DNA of 38,252 nt from Methanobacteriota archaeon (GTDB taxonomy: Archaea > Thermoplasmatota > Poseidoniia > Poseidoniales > Poseidoniaceae). The stretch lies in assembly GCA_002707335.2 (NCBI GenBank), contig PAMN02000027.1, positions 1-38,252 of the forward strand, read 5' to 3'. The position numbers and the translations under genes are program-made. The notes beneath the pieces are model-generated. The model had not been told where the DNA came from, made no database searches, and saw only the letters and a list, made by a program, of their open reading frames with translations. Each line of letters starts with the position of its first letter. Within the stretch, counting starts at the first letter, position 1. Below are positions 15,883-25,700 of the stretch, in pieces.

Positions 15883-16689
15883 ATGGAGCCACTACTAAAA
15901 CTCACTAATGTGACGTGGCGACACAAAGTAAGAGATTTTTCAAGTTGGAAACCATGGGCTAAAAAAGACGGCGCTGGCATTTATCATGTTGACCTAGAAA
16001 TTAATCCAGGTACAATACTAGGTTTAGTTGGACCAAATGGTGCTGGAAAGACGACCTTAATCCGTTCAATCTGTGGATTGTATGCTTGTGAAGGTTTTAA
16101 CAAATCTGAAAATTATAGAAGAAAATTTGTTGGATATATGCCAGAACAAGTTCGTTGGGAAGGGCGATTATCAGTCAAGGATGCGATATCATCTATTGCT
16201 GAAATGAGGTCATCATATGTTGATGTAGACAAATTGATCGATACCGTTGGGCTTTCATCTAGATCGGATGACATATTAGACAACCTTTCACAAGGTATGA
16301 GACAAAGAATGTCATTAGCATGTGCATTGATGGGCAGTCCTGAAATTATTGTAATGGATGAACCACTAAATGGCTTAGACCCTCTTGCCCAAAGAGCGTT
16401 TACGAATTTAATGAGACAATTATCTTCCAAGGGAATTTCTATAGTAATATCTTCACATCAGGTTTCAGATTTAGAAGCATTAGCAGACAAAATAGCCCTC
16501 TTACATCATGGTCAAGTCTTGATCGATGGTACCTTGGAACATATTAGGAGTAAATTAAGACTAGATTCTGATTCAGATATTGTAGAAATGATATGTGCAG
16601 TAACTGGCATTCAACCTGATGAGATTTCACTTGACATCGCTAGAGATAGTATAATCCCTCTAAGAAAGCCAGGAGGGGAAGAAGAATGA
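15883..16689 (+). CDS. ABC-2-type transporter ATPase (NosF/CcmA-like)
   Basis: 268 aa. Walker A is GPNGAGKTT, the Q-loop is GYMPEQ, the signature is LSQGMRQRM (LSQGM in place of LSGGQ, common in ABC-2 exporters), Walker B is EIIVMDEPLNGLDP, and the switch histidine is in SSHQVSD. The residues before Walker A include a charged insertion (HKVRDFSSWKPWAKKDG) not usual in the family. The ATG has no Shine-Dalgarno; a TATA-like stretch about 25-35 bp upstream (near 15855) suggests a leaderless transcript. It overlaps the permease gene by 4 bp (ATGA), so the two form one exporter. Confidence 0.88.
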   Translation: MEPLLKLTNVTWRHKVRDFSSWKPWAKKDGAGIYHVDLEINPGTILGLVGPNGAGKTTLIRSICGLYACEGFNKSENYRRKFVGYMPEQVRWEGRLSVKDAISSIAEMRSSYVDVDKLIDTVGLSSRSDDILDNLSQGMRQRMSLACALMGSPEIIVMDEPLNGLDPLAQRAFTNLMRQLSSKGISIVISSHQVSDLEALADKIALLHHGQVLIDGTLEHIRSKLRLDSDSDIVEMICAVTGIQPDEISLDIARDSIIPLRKPGGEEE

Positions 16690-17504
16690 GCGGAGCCAAT
16701 CTTGGATTGCTTATCCTGAAAGAGAGAATCTCAGCAACTAGAATGATGGTGATATGGCCGCTTCTTGCTATTTTTATTCTATTTTCAAGCTGGGGTCTTT
16801 CAGATCCAAAGGCAAATCTTCCCGCTGATATTGTTGTGGATTCAGCGTATGATGTGATGTTTACGTCAACCGCTTTCATTATATTTTCAGCAACATTAGG
16901 TGCAGTATTGATATCTTTTGATGGAATTAGTAGAGACCGAATTTCCGGAGTATTGGAAGTTAAATTATCCCAACCAATGAAAAGGTCAACCTATGCAAGA
17001 GCTCTAGTAATAGGCCACTGGGGCGCTATTTTTGTACCTGTTACTATTCTCAACATCATGAGTTTGATTGTAATCTGGTACAGGATGGGAGAATTACCAA
17101 CTATTGAAGAGGTCTTCATACACACATTAGGAACAGCCTTACTTTTACTATGGTATACCACAATACAACTACTTTCATCTTCCCTTGCCAAAGATATGGG
17201 TTCGTCAATTGCGATTGGAATAGGTGCCTGGATGCTATTCACATTACTCTGGCTCATCATTACAACTGTAGTTGCTGGATTAAGCGGAATTGGTGTAGAA
17301 AACCTTGATTCTCCGGAATATGTGAGAATAGAAGGGATAATGGATTTATTCTCACCAAACGGTGTATACCATCATCTACTAGAAATGCCGCTCGATGAAA
17401 TAGATAGAGGAATTTCACCTATTGCGATAGTCGCTTCCGCAATTGCTTGGAGTCTAATTCCATTACAACTCTTTATTATGAGAATTGAAAGGCTAAAACC
17501 ATAG
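16686..17504 (+). CDS. ABC-2-type transporter permease (NosY-like)
   Basis: 272 aa with about six hydrophobic helices. Between helices 2 and 3 lies FDGISRDRISGVLEVKLSQP, the cytoplasmic segment typical of ABC-2/NosY-type permeases, and the last helix ends near the C terminus. It starts within the stop of the ATPase gene and so is co-translated with it. The exported substrate is unknown. The next gene encodes a secreted protein 43 bp downstream, which could be a substrate or simply an operon companion. Confidence 0.82.
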   Translation: MSGANLGLLILKERISATRMMVIWPLLAIFILFSSWGLSDPKANLPADIVVDSAYDVMFTSTAFIIFSATLGAVLISFDGISRDRISGVLEVKLSQPMKRSTYARALVIGHWGAIFVPVTILNIMSLIVIWYRMGELPTIEEVFIHTLGTALLLLWYTTIQLLSSSLAKDMGSSIAIGIGAWMLFTLLWLIITTVVAGLSGIGVENLDSPEYVRIEGIMDLFSPNGVYHHLLEMPLDEIDRGISPIAIVASAIAWSLIPLQLFIMRIERLKP

Positions 17505-17547
17505 TTTTAGAGTAACAAACAAAGAGGGGAACTAGGTAGGGGTTACT

Positions 17548-19452
17548 ATGAAAGGAAGAATGGTTGTATTATTTTTGGTGGCATTATTCGTTTTTTTGCC
17601 TTTGAATGGCGCAGTTACAGCTGAAGATTCAGGACGTCAAGTAGACGATGTTGATTGTTCAGGATATTCATTTGAAGATTTATTTGAATATGACAATGCA
17701 GTATTCATGTTTGAGATTTTAGACGATTGGGCTACATCTGATCTCTATGCAAACTCATGGGTTAATGAAAGCCGTGCTGCAACTGTAAGAGATAATCTTG
17801 ACAGTCTTTTCGATGGATTCCCAGGTGGTAACAATGACTGGATTTCAACTGACGAGAGAGAGGCTGTTAGAGAAATCGGTGCAAAATGTATTGCAGACAT
17901 GTACACTAGAATTGGTATTCGTGAAGGTACCCCTCATAGAGGAAGTATCAATTGGAACAATGCAACATTCGTGGAGGAAGGAATTGGTCTAGAAGAAGTT
18001 AACTTAGTCCCTGATGGTCATCCTGAAGAGAGATCTTGCTCGCAAAGATATGCATTCGCTAGTGCAGACTGTAGAGAGGTTCCAACAACGGCAACTAATA
18101 ACTTAGAAATCTCGATGTACGTAAAAGATGGTGAGACACACAATACAAGATTCAATCAATTGCCCAACTCTGGCCAGAGCGATTTTACTGTCTCTATGAA
18201 TGTAACAAACATGCCGATGGCGTCAATGGTCTTCACTTTCCCATTCGTTGATGGTTTGAGGCTGGCAAATTTCTCGATACAAGATGATGGAATCGAGAAC
18301 CCATCGGGGGCTACAATCGAAGAGATTTTCCTGCCCGATGGTTCAGTTAGAATCAGTGTAGGTATTTCCTATGAGATAGGTGTTGAAACTGCTATCAGGA
18401 ACATATTCATCGATATGACAACCCAACCTCCAGAATCTAATGATGTTCCTGTGTGGACTAATGAGGCTCCTGCAGATAACACCCTTATCCCAATTCTAAA
18501 TGATGGTAGCGAAACAGTTGCAATAAAGGGCGATATTATGGCAAACTGGGCATCCGATGACGATGCTTGGGGATTAGATTGTGTCTTCACAGAAGAGGGA
18601 TGGTCTAGCAGAATGGTTGGAAGTGATTTACAAGTCACACCAGGAAACAGTCAATCTGGAACTGCAGAATGTTCACCTGTTGACCCATACGGTGCATCAA
18701 GCAACACATCTCACACTTACAAATTTGGACAACCAGCAGATATTAGCGCTACAGCAGGAACCTACAGCGATTCGGTTGATATCAGTATCACGCCAAATAT
18801 GCTGACTCAAAACTTAGCAATGACGCTGGCTCCTAATCAAGGTGCATCCGATGGAGATTCAACTTCATTCAATATTGGTTCTACCCCAAGCACTCAGACA
18901 GTAAGCCTATCTGGAATAGGTCCGGGCTTATTCCACATACATGCGACAGCAGAAGCAGAAGGCATGCTAGATTGGGATGTAATCGTTAACCTAAATTTGG
19001 AAAAGAGAAACACCCCTCCAATTCTGATGGTTTATACTGTTGATGACGATATGTATGCAACATGGTCTGCAGATGGATACTCATTCACTCTGTCTGGCAA
19101 TGCATTCGATCCGGATGGAACTGTTGTAGAATTATCTGCTACAATGTGTGACGAAACCACTACAAGTTTCACATCAGAAGGTAGTGAGTGGGTAGTCAGC
19201 CTTTCAATCGCTAAGTGTGTCTCAATGGGGCTCACAGAAAGTTATGATGTTATTATCTCAGCAAAGGACGATGTTGGTGAATTTACAACAATGGACATTT
19301 TTGTTCCAAACCCAGATGCGGAAGATGAAGCCGAAGGAGAAACAGATACTACTGAGGCAGAGGAAGAAGCCGCAGGACTACCATCAGTCGGATTATTTGC
19401 ATCATTAATCAGCATACTTGCAGCTGCTATTATTCTGAGAAAAGATAACTGA
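17548..19452 (+). CDS. Secreted surface protein with C-terminal GLPSVG membrane anchor
   Basis: 634 aa with a signal peptide (about residues 1-25, ending AVTA), several Cys residues in the first 180 aa, and beta-sandwich-like domains (one near 480-590 with FTLSGNAFDPDGTVVELSA, an Ig/cadherin-like pattern). It ends in an acidic linker rich in Glu and Thr, then GLPSVGLFASLISILAAA, a hydrophobic stretch and RKDN. That tail parallels the 777-aa protein at 1906-4239. ATG 17548 follows AGGGG with a suitable spacer. No enzymatic motif is seen. It is likely part of the envelope and possibly attached or processed through its C-terminal signal. Confidence 0.75.
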   Translation: MKGRMVVLFLVALFVFLPLNGAVTAEDSGRQVDDVDCSGYSFEDLFEYDNAVFMFEILDDWATSDLYANSWVNESRAATVRDNLDSLFDGFPGGNNDWISTDEREAVREIGAKCIADMYTRIGIREGTPHRGSINWNNATFVEEGIGLEEVNLVPDGHPEERSCSQRYAFASADCREVPTTATNNLEISMYVKDGETHNTRFNQLPNSGQSDFTVSMNVTNMPMASMVFTFPFVDGLRLANFSIQDDGIENPSGATIEEIFLPDGSVRISVGISYEIGVETAIRNIFIDMTTQPPESNDVPVWTNEAPADNTLIPILNDGSETVAIKGDIMANWASDDDAWGLDCVFTEEGWSSRMVGSDLQVTPGNSQSGTAECSPVDPYGASSNTSHTYKFGQPADISATAGTYSDSVDISITPNMLTQNLAMTLAPNQGASDGDSTSFNIGSTPSTQTVSLSGIGPGLFHIHATAEAEGMLDWDVIVNLNLEKRNTPPILMVYTVDDDMYATWSADGYSFTLSGNAFDPDGTVVELSATMCDETTTSFTSEGSEWVVSLSIAKCVSMGLTESYDVIISAKDDVGEFTTMDIFVPNPDAEDEAEGETDTTEAEEEAAGLPSVGLFASLISILAAAIILRKDN

Positions 19453-19463
19453 GTGTGTTTTTG

Positions 19464-20333
19464 ATGTTCTCGGGCACTGTTGACAGGGTTAGCCATGAAG
19501 GTGGCTTGTTGGTTTCTTATACCGGCTCATGCCCTGCATTAGGTTCTGTAATGGTTGATTCAAATGATGAATATATCGGAAAGGTAGACGGTGTAATTGG
19601 TAACACAGATAGTTCCTTAGTCCACATTGCACACTTGGACAGGAAATCAAGAGCTGAAAAATTAGTTGGTATTACCGTTCTAATTAGAACCAAAAAACCC
19701 AACCAAAACAGAACATTCGATAGAAGAAACGATCGGGGAAACGATAGAAGAAGCGATCGTAGAAACGATAGAAGGCAATCCAATCAAATCTCAAATAGCA
19801 GAGATTGGGAATGTAAAAGTTGTGGAAATTCTAACTTTTCATTTAGAACGGAATGCAATCGATGCGGCGAACCAAAGAACAGTAGATCTGGGTCAGATAA
19901 TAGGCGCAGAGATGACAGACGAGGCGGTAACAGGCGAGGAGATAACCAACAAAGAAGGGATAATTATCGCAATGACAACCGACGTGGTGACAACAGGCGT
20001 GGCGACAATCGACAGAGAAGAGATAACTTCCGTGGAGACAGACGTAACGACAATCGACGTGATGATAATAGGCAAAGAAGAGATGACTATCGTGGTGACA
20101 ATAGGCGCGGCGATAGGAGTAGGGACAACAGGGAAAGAAATTCTCCGCCAAAGCGTGCTGGAGACTGGGATTGCCCAAGTTGTGGAAAATCCAATTTTGC
20201 AAATCGAACAGAATGTTTCAGTTGTGGAAAATCAAAAAGAGTAGGTGGTCCCAGACAAAGAGGCCATCACAGAAAACAAAAGAGTCCACCAGGTTTGCAT
20301 TCTGCAAGATACGGAAGGGGTTCGAGGGATTGA
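19464..20333 (+). CDS. gar1: Gar1-family H/ACA RNP protein with two RanBP2-type zinc fingers and an Arg-rich tail
   Basis: 289 aa from ATG 19464. Residues 1-77 match the Gar1/Naf1 beta-barrel: SGTVDRVSHEGGLLVSY, PALGSVMVDSNDEYIGKVDG and GNTDSSLVHIA. Gar1 binds the Cbf5 pseudouridine synthase in H/ACA guide-RNA particles. Ordinary archaeal Gar1 is only about 75-100 aa. Here residues 114-135 and 234-255 each form an exact W-x-C-x2-C-x3-N-x6-C-x2-C RanBP2 zinc finger (DWECKSCGNSNF and DWDCPSCGKSNF), and 139-228 is an Arg/Gly/Asp/Asn repeat region. Such fingers and RG tails usually bind RNA. The layout recalls eukaryotic Gar1 with its RGG ends. GTG 19455 is an alternative start. Confidence 0.85.
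   Translation: MFSGTVDRVSHEGGLLVSYTGSCPALGSVMVDSNDEYIGKVDGVIGNTDSSLVHIAHLDRKSRAEKLVGITVLIRTKKPNQNRTFDRRNDRGNDRRSDRRNDRRQSNQISNSRDWECKSCGNSNFSFRTECNRCGEPKNSRSGSDNRRRDDRRGGNRRGDNQQRRDNYRNDNRRGDNRRGDNRQRRDNFRGDRRNDNRRDDNRQRRDDYRGDNRRGDRSRDNRERNSPPKRAGDWDCPSCGKSNFANRTECFSCGKSKRVGGPRQRGHHRKQKSPPGLHSARYGRGSRD
19878..20147 (+). repeat. Purine-rich tandem coding repeat (RRGDN-type) inside gar1
   Basis: The DNA encodes repeated units such as DNRRGDNRRGDNRQRRDN, built from degenerate copies of GATAACAGGCGTGG-like sequence. The reading frame stays open, and zinc-finger codons lie on both sides, so it is a protein repeat and not a CRISPR or intergenic array. Confidence 0.7.
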
Positions 20334-20334
20334 A

Positions 20335-21366
20335 ATGAGTGCTGAAGGCCATTATCTGGACGCTATTGAAGCTGAAGAAAACGGTCAATTAGAAGATGCT
20401 CTTGAACATGCTAGAAAAACAGTGGAAGTTGATCCTTCTCACTCCAATGCATGGTGGATGATTGCTCAATTATTAGCTCCAGATGGTAAATATCCTGATA
20501 TCAATCAAGCGTCCAAGGCACTGGTTGCTTGTAACAAAGTAGTAGATTTAGATCCATCAAGAGTAGATGCTTGGGTAAAAGGTGGAAGATTGATGGTAGA
20601 TCATCTAGGACTCAATGAAGATGCTCTGCATTGGTGGCAAAAATGCAGAGAGGTTGCACCTTTTGAATCCGTTCCAATAGTAGAGCAAACCACTATTCTT
20701 TCCGATTTTGGATTGTATGAAGATGCACGAGACAGGCTAGGAGCTTTATTCAAAGAAGATTTAGATATTGCAAATTCTCAACTTGCAAAAATTTCACATC
20801 TTCACAGAACTTTGGAAATGTCTGCATCACAAGACCCTGATTCCCATTTTAAACCATGGAAAAAGAACCACCCTGGTTGGTCTTCTATTAAAATCCGTTC
20901 CAATAAGGCACCAATATCTGAAAATATGATTTTCATGATGACTACAATTCCAATATTGATGATGGAAGTTTTCGCTTCTCGGTCAATTTTTGGTGAGGGG
21001 TGGGCGGCTTTTTGCATGACAAGTATACTTATTCTTGTAACTGTAATCGTTGGTATGGCATTCACTCGAAAGATATACCACAGAGTCAATAAACCCGGAT
21101 TTAATTTACTAAGGGCTATTCAATTTGAGGCAAGTAGTGGAAAAGTAGTGATACCAAATGAAATAAGAGGCTCTAAACTCTACATGTTCCTATTTTCAAG
21201 GCATCCACCTGCTTTCCAACAAAGACTTGAAAAAATAATTGAGAGTAATAAAAAATTACCTAATAATTGGAAATTCAATTTCCCTGACTTCGAGTCACAT
21301 CTTGATGAGATTGGTGAAATCGAAGAAGATGTTGAAAACGAACCTGAATCATTCGAAGAAGAATGA
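20335..21366 (+). CDS. TPR-repeat protein with a central membrane hairpin
   Basis: 343 aa from ATG 20335, which is 1 bp after the gar1 stop. The first 170 residues are tetratricopeptide-like helices (LEHARKTVEVDPSHSNAWWM, ALVACNKVVDLDPSRVDAWV, ALHWWQKCREVAP). Two hydrophobic helices follow at about 200-245 (MIFMMTTIPILMMEVF and MTSILILVTVIVGMAF), then a basic/acidic cytoplasmic tail ending in a run of Glu. It is likely a membrane-tethered scaffold; no enzymatic function can be read. Its stop abuts the adenosylhomocysteinase stop on the other strand with no spacer. Confidence 0.75.
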   Translation: MSAEGHYLDAIEAEENGQLEDALEHARKTVEVDPSHSNAWWMIAQLLAPDGKYPDINQASKALVACNKVVDLDPSRVDAWVKGGRLMVDHLGLNEDALHWWQKCREVAPFESVPIVEQTTILSDFGLYEDARDRLGALFKEDLDIANSQLAKISHLHRTLEMSASQDPDSHFKPWKKNHPGWSSIKIRSNKAPISENMIFMMTTIPILMMEVFASRSIFGEGWAAFCMTSILILVTVIVGMAFTRKIYHRVNKPGFNLLRAIQFEASSGKVVIPNEIRGSKLYMFLFSRHPPAFQQRLEKIIESNKKLPNNWKFNFPDFESHLDEIGEIEEDVENEPESFEEE

Positions 21367-22659
21367 TCATGTCCCAGAAGTATAATCAGTAGAATACTTG
21401 ATTTGGTCTTCTGTAAGTTCATCTATTGAGAAACCTAGTGTTCCCAATTTAGTCAATGCGAGTTCTTGATCTTGTTCCATTGTAATATCGTATACTTTGG
21501 AATCTAGGTTTCGACCTTCTTTTGCTAATCTGCACAAAGACAAGAATTGGTTTGCAAAACTCATGTCCATAACCTCAGAAGGATGGCCTTCTGCAGCTGC
21601 AAGGTTGACCAAACGCCCGTCTGCCAATAGATACAATCTTCTTCCATCAGAAAGGGTATATTCTACATTATCAGGCCTGATTGTTCTTTCAGATACTGCT
21701 TTTTCTTTCAGGTCTACTATGTTAATTTCGCAATCATAATGTCCGGTATTCGAGATAATTGCTCCATCTTTCATCATATCGATATGCTTTCCAGTAATTA
21801 TATCCTTCATGCCTGTCGCTGTACAGAAAATATCTCCTAGTGGTGCTGCATCATCCATTTTCATAACTCTAAACCCTTCCATTACAGCTCTTAATGCTGG
21901 CAGAGGGTCTACCTCTGTGATTATGACATTTGCACCCATTCCTTTAGCCCTCATTGCCAAACCACTGCCACAGTGTCCATAGCCTGCTATGACGAATGTT
22001 TTTCCTGCTATCAAAACGCTGGTTGCTCTAAGAATCCCATCAATTGTTGATTGTCCAGTTCCGTATACGTTATCAAAATCCCACTTTGTAACTGCATCAT
22101 TAACAGCGATAACTGGGTAGTTTAGATGGCCTGAATCTGCCATTGCTCGCAGTCTGTGAACTCCTGTGGTTGTTTCTTCAGTTCCACCAATTACAGTTTC
22201 AGCATATTCTGATTTTTCGCCATGAACTCTGACGATTAAATCTGCACCATCATCCAAGGTAAGTGTTGGCTTAAATTCCAAGGTTTTGTCGATACACCAA
22301 TAGAAGTCTTCTCTGGATTGACCATGCCAAGCATGCACTGAGTATCCTTCTCTTGCTAGCCAAGCGGCAACGTCATCCTGTGTTGACAATGGATTGCATC
22401 CAGACCAGGAGATTTCTGCGCCTGCTGCCCTTATTGTTTCAATTAGTACTGCTGTTTCTTTGGTTACGTGTAGACATCCTGCCACTCGCATGCCTGCAAG
22501 AGGTTTTTCTTTCTCAGCTTGCTCTTTCAGTGCTGCAAGAACTGGCATCCTTGATCTTGCCCAATCTACTCTAAGAGCACCTTCGTCTGCGAGCCCGATG
22601 TCTGCGACTGTGTACAAATCACCCTTGTCCATAGTCATCGGCGGTAACAACCACCTCAT
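21367..22659 (-). CDS. ahcY: Adenosylhomocysteinase (S-adenosyl-L-homocysteine hydrolase)
   Basis: 430 aa as drawn. It hydrolyses S-adenosylhomocysteine to adenosine and homocysteine, removing the product inhibitor of methyltransferases. Family segments: SRMPVLAAL, CLHVTKETAVLIET, SGCNPLSTQDDVAA, NDAVTKWDFDNVYGTGQS, the NAD-binding GYGHCGSGLAMRAKGMGA, FCTATGM, SNTGHYDCEI and LVNLAAAEGHPSEVMDMSFANQ. Length is near the archaeal norm. The ATG at 22659 is followed inside the reading frame by GAGGTGG, so the true start may be ATG 22638 (residue 8). It is a cytoplasmic housekeeping enzyme, convergent with the TPR gene. Confidence 0.96.
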   Translation of the reverse strand: MRWLLPPMTMDKGDLYTVADIGLADEGALRVDWARSRMPVLAALKEQAEKEKPLAGMRVAGCLHVTKETAVLIETIRAAGAEISWSGCNPLSTQDDVAAWLAREGYSVHAWHGQSREDFYWCIDKTLEFKPTLTLDDGADLIVRVHGEKSEYAETVIGGTEETTTGVHRLRAMADSGHLNYPVIAVNDAVTKWDFDNVYGTGQSTIDGILRATSVLIAGKTFVIAGYGHCGSGLAMRAKGMGANVIITEVDPLPALRAVMEGFRVMKMDDAAPLGDIFCTATGMKDIITGKHIDMMKDGAIISNTGHYDCEINIVDLKEKAVSERTIRPDNVEYTLSDGRRLYLLADGRLVNLAAAEGHPSEVMDMSFANQFLSLCRLAKEGRNLDSKVYDITMEQDQELALTKLGTLGFSIDELTEDQIKYSTDYTSGT

Positions 22660-22678
22660 ATTTCAATCGGTTAACAGA

Positions 22679-22698
22679 TTCTGCCGTTACCGGCAGAA
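22679..22698 (-). other. Hairpin in the gap downstream of the giant surface-protein gene
   Basis: TTCTGCCG (22679-22686) and CGGCAGAA (22691-22698) form a perfect 8-bp stem with a TTAC loop. It lies 20 bp after the stop of the giant gene and just upstream of ahcY on the same strand. No T tract follows, so it may process, stabilise or attenuate the transcript. Confidence 0.55.
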
Positions 22699-22717
22699 CC
22701 TGTGTCCCAAAAATTCA

Positions 22718-25700
22718 CTATTGCTGCCCTTGGAAGTGAGCGGCATATTGTTGGGCATAGGCCCGTGCCGTTTCTTCAGGGTAACCTTGAGCAATCAACT
22801 GCTGTACGTATTGTTCCATTGGATCCATTTGTGCAACTGCTCCGTAAGCATCAGCTCCTCCAGCCCAGCCAGTATCGCCTTGCATCATTTCATCTTCATC
22901 TCCACCTTTGAGAACAAAGAATAGTGTTAGTACAACAATCAATAGAAGCGCTCCACCGCCACCGAGATACAGAATCAAGTTATCGTCTCCGCCTGATTCT
23001 GCAGAATTATCAACTGGTGCTTTGTCTGGAATTCCATCACCATCAGAGTCTGTATATTCTCCTGACCATTCACATTCTTTTGTATCTGCATTCCAAATCC
23101 AATAAGCGTCTTGTTCTGCAACTAGTACTTCGTTACTCGGCAAATCTCCTTGACAAGCATCAAGTCTAATTTCTATCCAATAAACAATCGGCCATCTCTT
23201 GTCTTCTCCTTCGTATATCTTCAAGTAAATTTCCTTGTCATAAGTAGTATTGTTATACAAATCTGTAAGTGTTAGAGTTAGTTCGAATGAATCTCCATTT
23301 CCTAGAGGTAGACTCTTACGCCATTCACCAGACTTATTCAGGGTAAACTTCGATACAGCGGATGCATCAAATGAATCTCTATCTAGTGCTGCTTCGACAT
23401 AAACATCGCCTTGCTCAGCACCATCAAGGATATTACCTGATAATGTGATTGTGTCGTTAGAGTAGGTTGAACCATTCAAGTTCACGTCGATTTGAACGGT
23501 AGGCTCTTCGTCTCCAAATCCTTCAGGCACTACAGAGAAATACATTTTGTATCTCTCTGATAATTTATCTGCTTTGTCAATTACAACCAATTCAATTCGT
23601 ATTAGAGACTCGGTTTGACCACTAGGGTCGACTGTCACGTTACTGAATGTATAAGCCCATTTGCCATCGCTTGAACTAGGCATAATGAAACTGTGTGCTG
23701 GTGGAATAGATGTATCATCGTATTCTTTGTCAAAGAGTACTGTCCACTCATATGTTTCTATTCCATTTCCAGTAACTGCATCAGGATCGTTAGATTCACT
23801 AGCGTCAAAGTAAACCGTAAGTGAGCCTGTTTCATCCAAGTGAATTCGGTTTTGAGGCCAATCTACACCAGATGCTGTCTTTACTCCTTGACTTTCAATT
23901 CTCTCTGCATAGGAATCTCTCATCTCTATTTCCACGCTAGCAGTTGGAGGATCTGCGTCTGCCTTTGTATCGTCTGTCATTACTGTAGCAGATAGTACTC
24001 TGGAATGCCCCTCGTTGTCGTGTAGATACAATTTTACATTCCATGTAGCACCTTGCTGACAGTTAGTTGCGGATGAAAGATCTACCTTACAGAATGTAGT
24101 TGTTGGACTCATCAAATCTGTGTGAGATGTGCCACTAGCCATTGATGCTCCATTCCAATCAGTAGGTCCATCTAGAACCCAATCAGTTTCTAACGCAGAA
24201 GTAGATGTACTTGTGTATCCAAATGTTATCTCCGCGTTGCTCTTCATGTAGGTGTATGCATATCCACCAGTTGAAGGGTCAATAGAAGGTGTGTCCCCAT
24301 TAATGGTCAATTGTGTTCCATTTTGTGTAAATCCGTCAGGATATGGGGATACGTGATAGCCCAACATGTTACCTAATAGTGGGAATGTGGTGCTGTTGGC
24401 TCTTTCAGAAACACTTGCTACATCTATAGTTGTAACAATCATTCCGCCATCCAGGTAACTACAGACTCCAAGAACTGTGTCTTGTTGATCTACTTCTGAT
24501 TGAAGGATTCGTTGGAAGGAACCTCCTGATTCAGAGTAGCCACCACATGCACGAGGAACAGATGTTGCAGAAGCGCTCTTTGTGTTAATTATAGCTTCAG
24601 TTACAGTTCCAAATTGGTCAAACCCTTGGAATGCTGCCACATCGACTCCGTCCAAAATTGGATGGTATGGGTCAGCAACTTCCATGTTACTGTATGTTAT
24701 TCTATTGTTGGCATCTGCCTTAGGCTTGATGTCCATATCAAACGGCAACAAACTTTCACCGGTTGAAGAGGAATACTCGTAGTAATCAGTATCTCCTGAA
24801 AGGTGAACTTGAACAGTTCCACCAGAAGACATGAAATTCTTGAGTACCAATTGGTTAGAAGACTTGCCAATTACTTCATAGTAACCACGTCCACCTTCGT
24901 CTACTGGTTTAGCAGTGTTTGGATCTTGCCAAGGCATGATGACCTTATCGTAGTGAGAGATCCATCCAAGATCTAGGTATTCGTCCCAATCGTTGATGTC
25001 ATATTGAGTGTATGTCATTCCTAGGATTTGGATATCTTCCTTAATTGCAGAAACTCTTGTAGAATCTCCCGACAGTATTGCTACATCGATTTGGTCTGCA
25101 AATGCTGCGTGGAAGTATCGAACATTTCCAGATGTCTTTCCATCAGGTAATGTTGCATGGAAACTGATGTTGTACATGTGACCATCAGTCCATCCGTTCC
25201 ATGGGGTGAAAGACAGTCCTGTCTTTTCATTTGGAGCCAGAGTTTTACTTGGACCAGCGGTGGTAGTATGGACTTCAGTCCCGTCTGCCATGTCTACAAC
25301 TGTCATGTGGAATACATAATCACCTTGTAGAACTCCATTTGTTGCTGACAGTTCCCAGTCATGAGTTAGGGAAGAGTCAATTGGCAACATACAATCCATC
25401 ACTACATCTGATAAACAAGATATTTGATCAGGTTTTCCTAGAGTGATATCTACACTTTCCACCGAGAAGATTACTTGAGCAAGATTGTTTGCAACTGAGA
25501 CTTCTTCTGCTCCAAACCAGCTTGTTCCTGCTGTTGTGTTATCGAAAATTGATTCGATTTCAATCTTGTAAACTCCAGAATAGAATTCATGGTTTGCTAC
25601 TGGAATTGTTCTGTTTTCTTCAGCATCTAGGTCTTGAACTGTAGTAGTGTAAACCGCATCTTGGCTGAATGTGAACTCCTGTAAGGAAATATTGTCGAAT

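Noticed and set aside
19822..20244. Second + strand frame and a possible CRISPR-like array in the repetitive part of gar1
   Set aside because: Repeats are irregular codon-level units without unique spacers, and the gar1 frame has zinc-finger codons on both sides.
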